The notes below the pieces were generated by a model that had not been told where the DNA came from, made no database searches, and was given only the letters and a program-made list of their open reading frames with translations. Source: Helichrysum umbraculigerum (Eukaryota > Streptophyta > Magnoliopsida > Asterales > Asteraceae). From it: a stretch of 64,000 nt of DNA. The DNA lies in assembly GCA_949592205.1 (NCBI GenBank), contig CATIUR010000005.1:31742179-31806178 (forward strand), read 5' to 3'. Positions 23,001 through 33,888 of the stretch are shown here, piece by piece. Made by a program: the position numbers and the translations under genes. Numbering within the stretch: the first letter of the stretch is position 1; every line of letters starts with the position of its first letter.

Positions 23001-23423
23001 CCGGCAGCGAGTGGAATGCGGACGATCTTATCGTAACAAACGATTTCAGCTCGGTGTTTGGACAACCAGTCCATTCCAATGATGACGTCGAAACTTCCGA
23101 TTTCAATGGGTATAAGGTCGATCGAAAAGGTTTCGTCAGCTAGGTTTAAAGTGCAATTAGGTATCACACTATCGGTTTCTATAAGTTCGCCATTTGCTAG
23201 TTCTACAGTGTACTTAACATCTAAGGCAACAGGATTGATGTCAAGTAGTGGGCAAAAGTCATCAGAGATAAAGCTTCTATCAGCACCAGTATCAAATAGA
23301 ACAGAAGCAGTTAAGTTGTTGAGGAGGAACATACCCGAGACCACATTCGGGTCTTGGCGGGCGTCCCCGGATTTGATGACGAAGGCTCTGCTTCGGGTGT
23401 TGTTGTTGTTGTTGCTGTTGCGG

Positions 23424-23458
<35 letters not shown>

Positions 23459-24475
23459 ATTCTTCAGCTTGGGGCACGTGTCCCTGAAGTGCCCGGGTTT
23501 CCCACACTCAAAGCAGACTTTGGGTGGTCTGGTGTTGTTGTTGGAATGGTTGTTGGCAGGAGAATTGCAGTCTTTGGTGAGATGGCCGTACCTCTTGCAA
23601 TTGTTGCAAAAGGGGCCACAGGAACCTTCATGGTGGCGACTGCACTTGGAACAATAGGGTTTGTTCCCAGTGTAGCCCCGTGTGATGTCAGTGGTGGTGT
23701 TGTAGGCTTTGATGGTGTCGGGTTTCTTGTTTTGTTGGTTGGAGTGGTTGTTGTGGTAGTCAGACCACTTTCGTTTGTTGTTTTGAGAGGATGAAGTGGG
23801 TGGTTCAGAATCTTGGCTCATGGACATCAGGTCTTGGGCCAATAGAATTGCACCTTCAATGGTGGTTTGGTTGGAAGAGGCAACATGCCCCCGAACAGGC
23901 TCAGGAAGGCCAAGGATGTACTTCCTGATTTTATCAGGTTCAGTGCTCACCATAGCTTGGTGGAGGGCGGCAAGTTGTTGGAATCTGGTGGTATAACCAT
24001 CGATATCACCACCCTGAACCTTTAGGTTCCAGAACTCCTCGTCCAGCTTTTGGAGTTTGGCGATTGAGCAGTATTTGGCAGTGAGTTTTGCTTTCAAGTC
24101 CTCCCAAGAGAGTTGGTAGGCAGTGTCAGCACCCACTGATTGGGTATATGAATTCCACCAAGAGTGGGCATCATCTTCAAGAGAGCAGGTGGCGAAGTTT
24201 ACTTTGTCGTTCTCCGCGCATTTGCTGACACGGAAAACAGTTTCCATTTTCTCGAACCATCTGATAAGTCCGATGGCTCCTTCAGAACCCTTGAAGCTGG
24301 AGGGTTTGCAGCTTTGAAAGTCCTTGTAAGAACAAGGTTTAGCAGTAGTGGTTTCAGCGGCATCGCTGTTTCTGGTGGAGTTTGGTGGTGTATTCCGAGC
24401 CAAGGCTTCTGTCACAGCCTGGGTTATGAGTGACGTAATCTGAGCATCGGTGTAAGGTCGTGTCTTTGGCGGCAT
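20003..24475 (-). CDS. Ty3/gypsy gag-pol polyprotein (element 1)
   Basis: One uninterrupted 1490-residue frame that makes the structural and enzymatic proteins of the element. Gag occupies about 1-360, with zinc-knuckle motifs near 275-335 (CNNCKRYGHLTKDC, CFECGKPGHFRDTC, preceded by CSKCSRHHEGSC) and an asparagine homopolymer of about 14 residues (338-352). The aspartic protease has FDTGA at 395-399. Reverse transcriptase covers about 600-780 with FIDD at 730-733. RNase H (YCDASHQG) follows, then integrase with the HHCC zinc finger (CLTCSKVK) and the D,D,E core (YHPQTDGQSER), and a chromodomain-like end (PIVKVRWNSRRGPEFTWE). All catalytic motifs look intact, so the element may be autonomous. 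Confidence 0.95.
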
Positions 24476-24765
24476 GATTCTTCAATAAAAAGAAATGAAG
24501 ATACATGAGATTTCGTAGGAAAGTTGTATTTGTTATAGATGTACATGTAGAAAAGCAGTAATACATGACATCAACATGGAAAAATGATAATTAATATGAG
24601 TTGAACAACAAGGAATATTTGATAGCTAATACAAGTTCAAAGGTTACACCCTACGGATGTATTACAAGAGGCGTCGGGAATTGTTACATCCGACCGAGTT
24701 ATAGAGTAGCGCGTAGATAGTTACTAGATTACATGATAGATTACAAGACAAAGACTACACTAGTC

Positions 24766-25251
24766 TTAACGTAGATCAATTTGTTCCATCATCGTGACAA
24801 GACGGTCCACAGTGTTTGCAAGCCTGCTAGCTTGACGGGCGTTGTCTTCTGCGAGTGCTAGTCGTTGTGTTAGTCCACGCGCATACTCTTCTGCTTCAAG
24901 TGAGCGTTGTTCACATTCTTCCATCCTTTGTTGCAGAAGGGCATTTTCCACCCTTATTTCTATTATTTGGTTGCGAAGGACATCCATGTTGTTGTTTGAG
25001 GTTTCAAGATCGTCGGAGACTTGTTCTATGCGTTCAAAGGATGTAAGCCTCTAGTTTTCGTTCGTTTCCTGCAGCACGACATCCATGGTGCGAAGTCGCT
25101 GCTCGTGTTGGTTTACCCTAGCGGCTAAAGCCGGTAAGGCGATGTGAGTGGGATACGGGCCAGCTCGAGGCAACCTGTTGTTCCTCCTTGCTACCCTTGG
25201 GTTCTGCGAACCGGATTGAGAGCGAGATGAATTTGATGGGATGTTTGCCAT
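24766..25251 (-). pseudogene. extra coiled-coil ORF upstream of gag, one in-frame TAG
   Basis: On the element's sense strand, between the primer-binding site and gag, lies a 161-codon frame interrupted by a single TAG at 25051-25053. The part before it (MANIPSNSSRSQSGSQNPRV..) is polar and basic. The part after it is rich in E, Q, R and L with heptad-like spacing (VENALLQQRMEECEQRSLEA, RLANTVDRLVTMMEQIDL), so it probably forms a coiled coil. It has no Gag or Pol motif and I do not recognise a family. The two halves are in the same frame; a second ATG at 24987 could start the coiled-coil part alone. It may be a decayed accessory gene or a read-through product. Confidence 0.6.
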
Positions 25252-25563
25252 TTCTGAGACAAAACGTTAGTAAGATTGAGGCCTATATTCATATAATCCC
25301 TATATAATATAGCCTATTGAGTGTCTAGCATAAACATGTTTAAGTCTCGGTTCTCTCGAGGTCAGAGTCTTCTATTGTACCCTGTTCAGTCATAACTACT
25401 TTCAGATCTTACATCATCTTTGCTTAATTGTACATAGTTGATCAGGCTATGTTAAATTAAACTCGTATGACGTAATCACTGAACCAGTTATACCTAATAA
25501 GGAATACCGCCTAATGGTCATAGTCTAGGCCCACTAAATGCAACCTAGTTCACTATAACCTTA

Positions 25564-25577
25564 GGCTCTGATACCAA
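25564..25577 (-). promoter_or_regulatory. primer-binding site of element 1 (initiator tRNA-Met)
   Basis: TTGGTATCAGAGCC lies two bases inside the 5' LTR in the element's sense and is complementary to the 3' end of plant initiator tRNA-Met. Confidence 0.9.
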
Positions 25578-25579
25578 TC

Positions 25580-28098
25580 TGTAACACCCCCAAATTTAAT
25601 GATTTGCGGAAGCTTGATTTGGGTGTTACTAATCAATAACAAAGCACAAAGATATATAGTAAACGACTCTATATGCGTCGTTTTAACAAAATATATTGAT
25701 AATAGAAATGTTTACAACATTTAAAGCTTTACATAGCTCGAGTTTAAATCAAATGAGATTTCAGTACATAAGTACTTGTACAAAATATACTAATGCAAGA
25801 AAATCTCCATCTTCTGTATGCTGACTCGAGCTAAAATCCTGAAGCAGAAACATCCTACTGCTTGGTACCTGCGATATATGCTAAAAGGTCAGCTAAAAGC
25901 TGGTGAGCTCACAGGTTTGAAATCAGTTAATATAGTGTGAACCGCAAGATTTAAATAATGAATTGCATCCAGCAATTAAATAATGAATTGCATCCAGCAA
26001 TTAAATGATAGTCATCGTGTATACAGCCATGAGCACATAGTTGAGCTTAACTCGAGGGCCGGGTCCCCTATAGAGAATTCCGGGCGAGGTGCCTCCACGA
26101 ATGCCTAATCAACATTCGTCTTCCCAAATATTAGTACGTTCGTTTACCCGGTTAGTGCTTGCTAACCCGAACGAGGAGGGTCAATCATATATGGTACCAT
26201 ATACTAATATTCATGCTACAACGTATTAACAACTATGCTGACGGAGGACTTTAAAATGATTAGTTTCGAAAAACTCATGTAGTATATAAAATGTTTGTAC
26301 TTGCGTTCACATGTAAAAGTTGAGCAATATATCACACCCCTGAGTAAAACAGTAAAAGAGGGGCTATGAGACTCACCTGAGTCTGAAAGCGTTTAAACAA
26401 ACGTGAGTTGATTAGCCGAGTATGAAGTCCAAAGACTTGTAACCTGAGGGTGTCCACGACACGCGATGGTTAACATCATGATTGGGTATCTCAAAAGATC
26501 ACCCTTGTAGTTGTTCATCCAACTATAATGTCCAAATCTCCACTATTTGGTTGATACGTTTAAGTGTTTGAAAAGTGTACGGCCCGTTGGTGACAGATTT
26601 GTAATAATAATCTCAACTATTATTATTTTGATTTCGTGGCGTTTTACTTGAAAAATGTGTTTTGATTGTGTTTTAGAAGCCGTTACGGAATCTAAGTACG
26701 GGGGTCCGGGGGCAGCACCCCTGGTAGCGGGGTCCAAGGGGCGGCAGCCCCTGGCTGGGGTCGAGCTGCCAGGTCAGCTTGGAAAATTTTTATTTCTACT
26801 ATATTGCTTTGACGAAAAACGCATCTGGAACCGAATTTGGGTAAAATCGAGTGATAAATTTCGAGTCTCGACACTTAGTAAAAATCTATGTTTTTGAGGT
26901 TCTGATTTGTGCGACGTTGGGTGCGACGTAGCAGGTAGGATTGCGACGTTGAGCATGACGTCGCTAAAGGCGACGTTTCGCAATTTAATGCGACGTTGTA
27001 CGTGGCGTCGCTATATGCGACGTTGTTGATTTCTGCGACGTAGGGGCTTGCGTCGCTAAGTGCGACGTAGTGAGGTATTGGCGACGTTAAGGCTGATGTC
27101 GCTATATGCGACGTCGCACTTTAATGCGACGTTGTGACTGACGTCGCACCATGCGACGTCACGAGGGGTTTTGCGACGTTGAAGCCAACGTCGCATAAAT
27201 TCTGGGCCAACTGCGACGTAGCGGTCTGTTGGCCGGAAAATGTGTCGAAAACGAGTTTTTCGGTTTCCGTTCGGTCCAAAACTTTTACCCAACCCTTATA
27301 TGAACATTACAAGGTTAAACAAACAACTAGAAGGTGAAAACACTTAAAAACGAGAGATTTCGGGATTTGTCGGAAACTTACAAAGTGTCGGATGAGAAAT
27401 CCGAAAAGATAGGATGATAGATCGTGATGCGGTGGTTGTTTTCTTCCAAAGAGATGGTATAATCCGAGGCCGTTTGATGTTGTTATTTTGCGATTTTGTA
27501 GGAAAATGTGGAGGTGGTGGTGGTTAGTGATTTGAGAGAAAAGAAGAAAGAAGAGAGAGAAAGAAAAAGATAAATGAGAGAAGAGATGGTGGGAATGGGA
27601 GGTTATCCTCCCATTTTCGCCCCGCGTTCCCGCTCCGTGCGGTGTTCGTTTTCTCCGTCGTTTAATCGTAAATAATTATCTTAAATATTAAAGGTACGTT
27701 TTAAAATACAAATTATTACGCGAGATTTTATTTAAATGTTTTACAATTTAATTTATATTTGAGTTATTAAATGGTAAGTTAGTTTATTTAATTTGCGCGT
27801 TTTAATATTTTAAATTGTGTAAGGTTTGTTTGTACGATACGAATGAATACGAAATATTATCATAATAATATTTTTGACATAACAACGTTATTTAATAAAA
27901 TTGGTCACCAACGTCCGTATTAAATTGAATCGAAATACATTCGATTTAAATTTGCGTACGATTTAACCAAATCGCATTTTCGTATATATTCAACAATATA
28001 TATAATTCGATACATTAATTAGCCTAACCAGGAACTAATTACATGTATTAACATATGATTAGGCACTAATTACTAGTCCTAATTTGGCGGGTGTTACA
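25580..28098 (-). repeat. 5' LTR of element 1
   Basis: 2519 bp, same length as the other LTR and nearly identical. Drives transcription towards lower coordinates. Confidence 0.97.
26911..27221. repeat. GCGACGT / ACGTCGC cluster in the 5' LTR of element 1
   Basis: Second copy of the cluster at 18781-19091 with three point differences. One of them, gacgtcgcagg to gacgtagcagg, breaks one ACGTCGC arm. Confidence 0.92.
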
Positions 28099-29127
28099 GA
28101 TGATACGTAGACAATAAATACTCTTTGTTATTTAAACTAAAAAAAATCAAACGCACAATATTGAATCTGAAGATCGATCATGAAAATAATAAACAACATG
28201 TAACGCCCCTAAATTGTAAGTTTAAATTATATAATATATGTTATAATTGTCTAAGTTATAAAATATATATATTAAATGTGCAATGTGTTTAAAATGAAAT
28301 TTGTGTACAAGAAAATAGTTAGTAGGATTAACTATGTGAAATAAGCTAGTTAAGAGGGTAGAATTTGTTAAGTGACTAAGTGAAGGGGAGGGACATGAAA
28401 TTTGTCAAATAAAACTCCCTGGATTATTCTACTTCTGTTCATTTCCAAACTTAGAAACCAAATAGAAAATACAGAGAGATTGAGCGACGTGGGTACAAGC
28501 AGGAACAAGAAGAAGAAATCAAATTAAGCAAAGATTTAAGTGAATTAAGGCTTCTAAACCCTAATTCTTACTTCTTTAAGGTATGTATATTATTCTTTGG
28601 TGAATTATTTGAAGTCAGGGTTTAAGTTATATAAACCCTAAGTTAGTAAAATGTAAGGGTAAGAGATTGATTGAGTAAATTAATGTTTCATACATGTGTA
28701 ATTTTTGTTAATTGTTATGTGAAAAAGATAAATTACATATGTTCATAAGTGTTTGATGATTTTGTAAGTATGTGAAAGTCATGTATTGATCATTTTAAGT
28801 AAAGAAAGAATCAAACACTCATTTGTTCATGAAATTGGTAAGTAAGAATGTATGAAACATATTAAGTGAAAAAATGGTGTTATAAAACCAACACCTAAAT
28901 TATGATTAAGAACTAAGTTTGCATTGTTAAGTAATTTATGTATATTATGTGCCTATGTGATTAGGTGAGCAAAGTGTGGAAGTTGTCACAAGTACTTGTA
29001 AAGATAAAAGCAAAGGTAAGTAAATGGATAATTGTGGAAGTAATGATGGTCATGGCATTAGCTTGATGCTAGCCAAGTAATGAACATGACATCACTTGTG
29101 TTAAGATGTTAATTATTTATAATTAAC

Positions 29128-29195
29128 ATGTGGAAGTGTTAAGGATCCTTAATATGTGGAAGTGTTAAGGATCCTTAATATGTGGAAGTGTTAAG
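29128..29195. repeat. 26-bp tandem repeat in the solo LTR
   Basis: ATGTGGAAGTGTTAAGGATC plus CTTAAT is repeated at 29128, 29154 and 29180 (third copy partial), period 26. Confidence 0.9.
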
Positions 29196-30029
29196 TTAAA
29201 TTATTCTTTTACTTACTAAGCAATGTGCTTATTGTGTTAAGTTTAAATGTTTTTAGGTGAGCCAAGTGGAAGGAGGGACGACTTGGGCAAAAAGCATGTG
29301 GGAAGCTAATGGTGACTTGTTGCTTGTCGGTAACAAGTTTTAATCCTTTTGGATCATGCTCAGATACTAATATGCACCCCTTTTTGTAAAACTTTGAAAA
29401 ATATGTTTTGACATATTAAGTCTCACACATGAGTGGAAAGTAAAGTTTTGGTATATGTGGAATCATGTAGTGAGAGTCAAGAATATGTAAGTTGTAAGGT
29501 ATGGTTTGTTATTAGGTTGAAAGTTAAAGATACGTGACATTGTAAGTTTTGGTATAATATTAATGTAAAAGTTTAACGTTGACTTTATTGGCTCAAACGG
29601 ATAAGAAGTGGTGAAAGTGAAGTGTTCAAGTGGGTTATAAAGCCAAACAAGTCATTTGGTACTCAAATGGGTCACCAAATGGTTAAAGTGTCAACATAGG
29701 CTAAAGTGGTGATATGTCAAGTATAAATGTTGAAATAGTCTTAATGTGCATAGTTGAAAATGTAGTCAAAAGAGTGAAGTCAGATTTGGTGTGGTCATGA
29801 ATTTGACATGTCATGAAAATGACTAAAAATGATCATATTTTGGTTAAGGGTCCAATTATTGATAAAACACAAATGTTGGAAAAGTGCAAACTAGAAAGTG
29901 TTCATATTTATGTTTGAAATGTGTTTGTAAAGTTTCATGGTCAAATGATAAACAGGTAAAAAGTTATGTGGATTTGAAATTGGTATTTTGGTATAAAAAG
30001 TCTGATGTCTGCAGCTGTTGGGCAAAAAT

Positions 30030-30277
30030 CGCATTGATACGCGATCGCGTAGTTTTGTCCATGATCGTGTATTAGTGCCTCTCATGATCGAGTCATTTTT
30101 TAATGGTAACACGCGATTGCGTGATTTCACAAGACCGCATCAGTTCATTTCGGTAACAGAATGTATCTCGTGTCGAACCAAGCAATTCTTATGTTATTAC
30201 ACGATCACGTACTTTTGGTACGATCGCGTATTTTAAAGAAAAACACGCGATCGCGTGATAGGATGTAGGATCGCGTA
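30030..30277. repeat. ACGCGATCGCGT palindrome cluster
   Basis: Contains perfect 14-bp palindromes TACGCGATCGCGTA (30038-30051) and CACGCGATCGCGTG (30244-30257), plus degenerate ones (acgatcacgt, tacgatcgcgta, acgcgattgcgt). CpG-rich patch in an AT-rich LTR. Confidence 0.88.
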
Positions 30278-30419
30278 TAACTGTTTGTTTAGTTAACTTG
30301 GTTTGTTTGGATCTAACTTTTGCAATATATTATCATAATGTAATTAGTCAGTTCAATTATGTCTTGGAACATGAATAGAGTAAAAAAAATGGTTCAAAAT
30401 TTCGGGGTGTTTCACAACA

Positions 30420-31990
30420 CTAAACAAACTATAATAATAAGCATGGTTAATATATAATATGTTTATAGCCGATATACACCACAAAACGTAAATATACAAC
30501 GTTGGTGGGCTGCAGTAGGATGATAGACTTCATTAATTACACATAAAACAATACTACTTTATATATAAGTTGTAACAACCCCGTCATCCCGATCACATTT
30601 ATTGCTAAATAATAAACGTATTAATAATATTTTGTAATAATATATGACAATGTCAAGAATATAAAAAAAAATTTAACTTAAATAAGGGAATCAGGTCACA
30701 CAAGCAAATCAAGAATATCAAAAGAACGTCAAGGATATCAAAAGAACGCAAGGATTTCAACAAAGTATGTCAAGATAACGCTGAAAGAAGGGTACAGACA
30801 TCCGTACATGAATAAGTATCTAAAGCTCTCAAGATTGAAAAGATACTCCTTAATCCTCCATGTAATCTACATAAAATAATTTATTATATTTAGGACTTTA
30901 AATGTCTCGATCATTATTCTCCTAATATCCCAAGCGTCATTATTAAGTATAAAGACTCTTGTCTTTGCTCATACAAAATTACTTTACTCCTTTAATTGAT
31001 TAAAAAGCAGTTGCTTAACATATCATTGAGTGGTAGACTATACTATTACAAATGACCAAATGTACAATTGCTTAACAAAGTTTGGTTACCTTTAAAATCA
31101 TATTGTAGCGTACGTACAAAAGAGGGGCCTTAATGTACTTTTCAGAAAGTTGTGATATATTTTAGTAAAGAGACAATTACTTAAGGGACTAAATACAAAA
31201 ATTTAGAAAAATGATGAAGCTGGCTCGTCTTTCTCATCATCAATATTTGTAAAAAAAAATTCCGTAAATCCGTTTTACGATTTTTTTTAGGATTTAACCA
31301 GTAAGCATACGTACATTTGCTTACATGTTTATACATATATAAAAATATAAACTCAGTCTAATAATGTTAATTGTATTTCTATTCGTTTTAGGTTCCGATT
31401 CACAACAAAAAACCAATGTAAGAACTCAACAAATTCCGTTTATTTACCGTGACTGATGATTTTTAATATTGTTTTTAACACATTTACTATACTACTGAAT
31501 CAATGAGGGCTGGTTTGAGATGAGTTCTACATGATTAATATATAAATCATTAAATTGGATCGAGAATTACCTCCGAAATGAACTCAAATGCGAATCGAAA
31601 CTAAACACATAAAACTTCTTCTTTTCTTTTTCGTTTTAATCTCTAGCATCTCCTTCAATTATCTCTCTGCTTTGCTACTCTACTTCTTTTGGGATTACGT
31701 TAGGTTAGTTTTTGGTGAATGAATATCGTGGGTGTAAAAGTTTGTAGTTTGTTTTATAAACCGCGTGCTGTCCTAGGAAACCGAGATTTGCATGCTCTAA
31801 TTACGGGATTTGAAGACACCCTATATATTTTACCATATGCAATTCACGTTTGACTTGCTTAATTACATCGCGGCTGGTAATTTCTTCCAATTTACAACAT
31901 TACGCAAAAACCCTAATTTTTTGAAACCCTAATTTTTTTAAACCTGATTTTGAAGTAAAATTGTTGGTTACATTGCGATTAACCTTTGTA
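30420..31990. other. intergenic; LTR-like start at 30571
   Basis: AT-rich. At 30571 TGTAACAACCCCGTCATCCC looks like the beginning of another Ty3/gypsy LTR, but no matching end or target duplication was found. Nothing else was recognised. Confidence 0.35.
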
Positions 31991-32173
31991 TTATGTAATA
32001 TTCTTGCTAATGGAAACTTTATTTCGAACCAAAAAACATCGAGCTGGGTTAGTGCTAGTCCAATAGGTACGTTTCTTCAATGGTAACGGAATCCGACACT
32101 CACATAAACCCCTATTGCTCGATCGATTTGATGAAGAAGATCCCGTTGATATTGAAGACATGTTTATCGTCAA
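31991..32173 (-). pseudogene. GRF-type zinc-finger gene fragment
   Basis: A 60-codon frame with a serine-rich start, then CECRIPLPLKKRTYWTSTNP. This resembles the GRF zinc finger of many short plant proteins (C-x-C, then a hydrophobic spacer and a TxTNPGRRF-like motif). After NPARCF the expected glycine-cysteine is not present and the frame ends soon, so the zinc site is incomplete. I read it as a degraded first exon. A chance match is possible. Confidence 0.4.
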
Positions 32174-33888
32174 TTTTTAGAGTTTAGAATTGGGAAAACA
32201 ACGAAATAAAGATACTGAAGAGATGTTTATCGTCCCCCATGTATTTAAAGTGTAATTAAATTACGCGGCTGCCACCTGTAAATAGGTTAAATTACGTGGA
32301 TTATATTATCCGACGTGTCACTGCCACGTCAACATCCACAGGTTAAAACAAAGTTATTGGCGACATTAGCACATAATTTGAAAGTAAGTTGTCGACAATG
32401 GTAATAAAATGGGTAGATTGGTGACATCGGGACAAAAATGAAATTATCTTGGTGATCCAGTCCATAAACCCTAATTGTAAATAGGATGATCATAGATTAG
32501 TTATAGTAGTATTAGATCACACAGGCGACATTTACAAAAGCTCGAATTTTAGAGTGATATATAGATTTAAATTTGATAATATGGTTTTCTTGGACTGAAA
32601 ATAAAGGGAAATTATGGACAATTGTTTTCTTTCCCATAAAGACTTAATTTTTGGATTAATGGGCTTAATTGAATGGAGGGCTTGTTCGGTCACCCACATG
32701 AGGTGTTTATTCAGGACTTAAAAATTGAGCCCACCTTAGCCAAGGATTCCAGATTCAGTCGGTCTTTTTCCCCCACTACCCTCTACCCTTTTCCCTCTGT
32801 GCGTTAACACTATCAAGCAATAATCAAGGGAGATCACCAAATCCGTCACCACCACTGCTTACTCCGGCTACTTTGGCACGTCACAAACCTCGAAGGCCGC
32901 TGTCATATCTTGTTCCTTTTCGGTCGTCATCTGCTCCATTTTTTGTTTTAGGTGTAGATCCCTAATATTTTAGTTATTGTATTATGTATATATGTATGTT
33001 ACTTTCACTAATTAGTTAAAAGTTCTTTGTTTGATACAAATCTTCCTGTAGCTTTGGATTGTTAATCGGTGCAAGCATTCGAGTATGTATATGGAATAAT
33101 TTGAGTTTCGAGGAATCAGTGATGGGTTTGGGTTAATTTTATTTGCTAACCGATTACTATATGTTTGGGGATCTTTGGTTGCAGCTACTTTACCCTCTTT
33201 GTGCTGGAAACAAACAAACAAGATTCTTGGTGGTAAATTTTTGATGTTACTGTTGTCGAATTTACAAATTACAATACATACAATATAGTTAGCATTTATA
33301 AAACTATTGCACATGAAAATATTGGCTCTAATTAGCAAACAACATTATTCATTCACTGATTACTGCATATAGTCATTCTATACCCATTATGACATCTATA
33401 TCCATATGGGACTTATTGAAAAATAATGTAAACAGCCCCGTAACTATGATAGTTACTTATATTGGCATATTTGGTCAAAAGCAACCAACTTTACTCCCTA
33501 CTCATATACCATTTAATACTCCATCCTACCAAATTTTGCAATATACTCGGTTTCATTTTGACACTCAGGCTTGTATATTGGTTTCATGAAAAATTTTAAG
33601 CTAAAAATGGGTAGAGCTGACCACTGATGTTGTTATAGATAATTTATATAGTTAGTTAATTACTCTGGGCTATGAGGTTCCTCTTATCTTGTCATGGAAG
33701 GGTATTTCCGATATCAGACTAGTAGTCATTTTAAACCAATTGAGAATTGGAGCATCTATTCATTACAAATGCTTATTCTTGATTCTTAAAATTATTTGTT
33801 TCTTCACCATTTAATGTTAATTATTCTTTGTTAAGGATCAAATGGAAGAAATTTAACACTGGCTCAAAACTATACAAATCTATCAACC
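32174..33888 (+). promoter_or_regulatory. upstream region of the FRS11-like gene
   Basis: Contains a CT/CA-rich stretch at about 32760-32960 (ccccactaccctctaccc, tccgtcaccaccactgctta) that looks like a transcribed 5' UTR exon, with gttttaggtgtag near 32945. A 5' UTR intron would then end near the acceptor-like gttaag at 33830-33835. No coding exon was found before 33889. Confidence 0.35.

Larger units (their letters stand above)
17450..28098 (-). mobile_element. complete Ty3/gypsy LTR retrotransposon (element 1)
   Basis: Two 2519-bp LTRs (17450-19968 and 25580-28098) begin TGTAACACCCCC and end GGTGTTACA, and the element is flanked by the 5-bp duplication GATGA (17445-17449 and 28099-28103). 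Transcription runs on the minus strand: primer-binding site next to the right LTR, polypurine tract next to the left LTR, gag-pol between. By eye the LTRs differ at only about eight positions, so the insertion is recent. The domain order protease-RT-RNase H-integrase and a chromodomain-like C-terminus place it among chromovirus-type Ty3/gypsy elements, probably Tekay/Del-like. Confidence 0.97.
28199..30414 (+). mobile_element. solo LTR of a Ty3/gypsy-like element
   Basis: Starts TGTAACGCCCCTAAATTG, ends TTTCGGGGTGTTTCA, and is flanked by CAACA on both sides (28194-28198, 30415-30419). No internal region, primer site or polypurine tract, so it is the product of recombination between two LTRs. 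2216 bp. Orientation is inferred from the leader-like stretch (ctaaaccctaattcttac..) resembling the other plus-strand LTRs. It contains a 26-bp tandem repeat and a cluster of CG palindromes. Confidence 0.88.

Noticed and set aside
23058..23794. Plus-strand frames of up to 199 codons
   Set aside because: They lie opposite the gag-pol frame of element 1; the hydrophobic Leu/Val run is the antisense of the asparagine-rich Gag tract.
30571..30660. Complete LTR starting at TGTAACAACCCCG
   Set aside because: No matching end, target duplication or second copy was found within the window.
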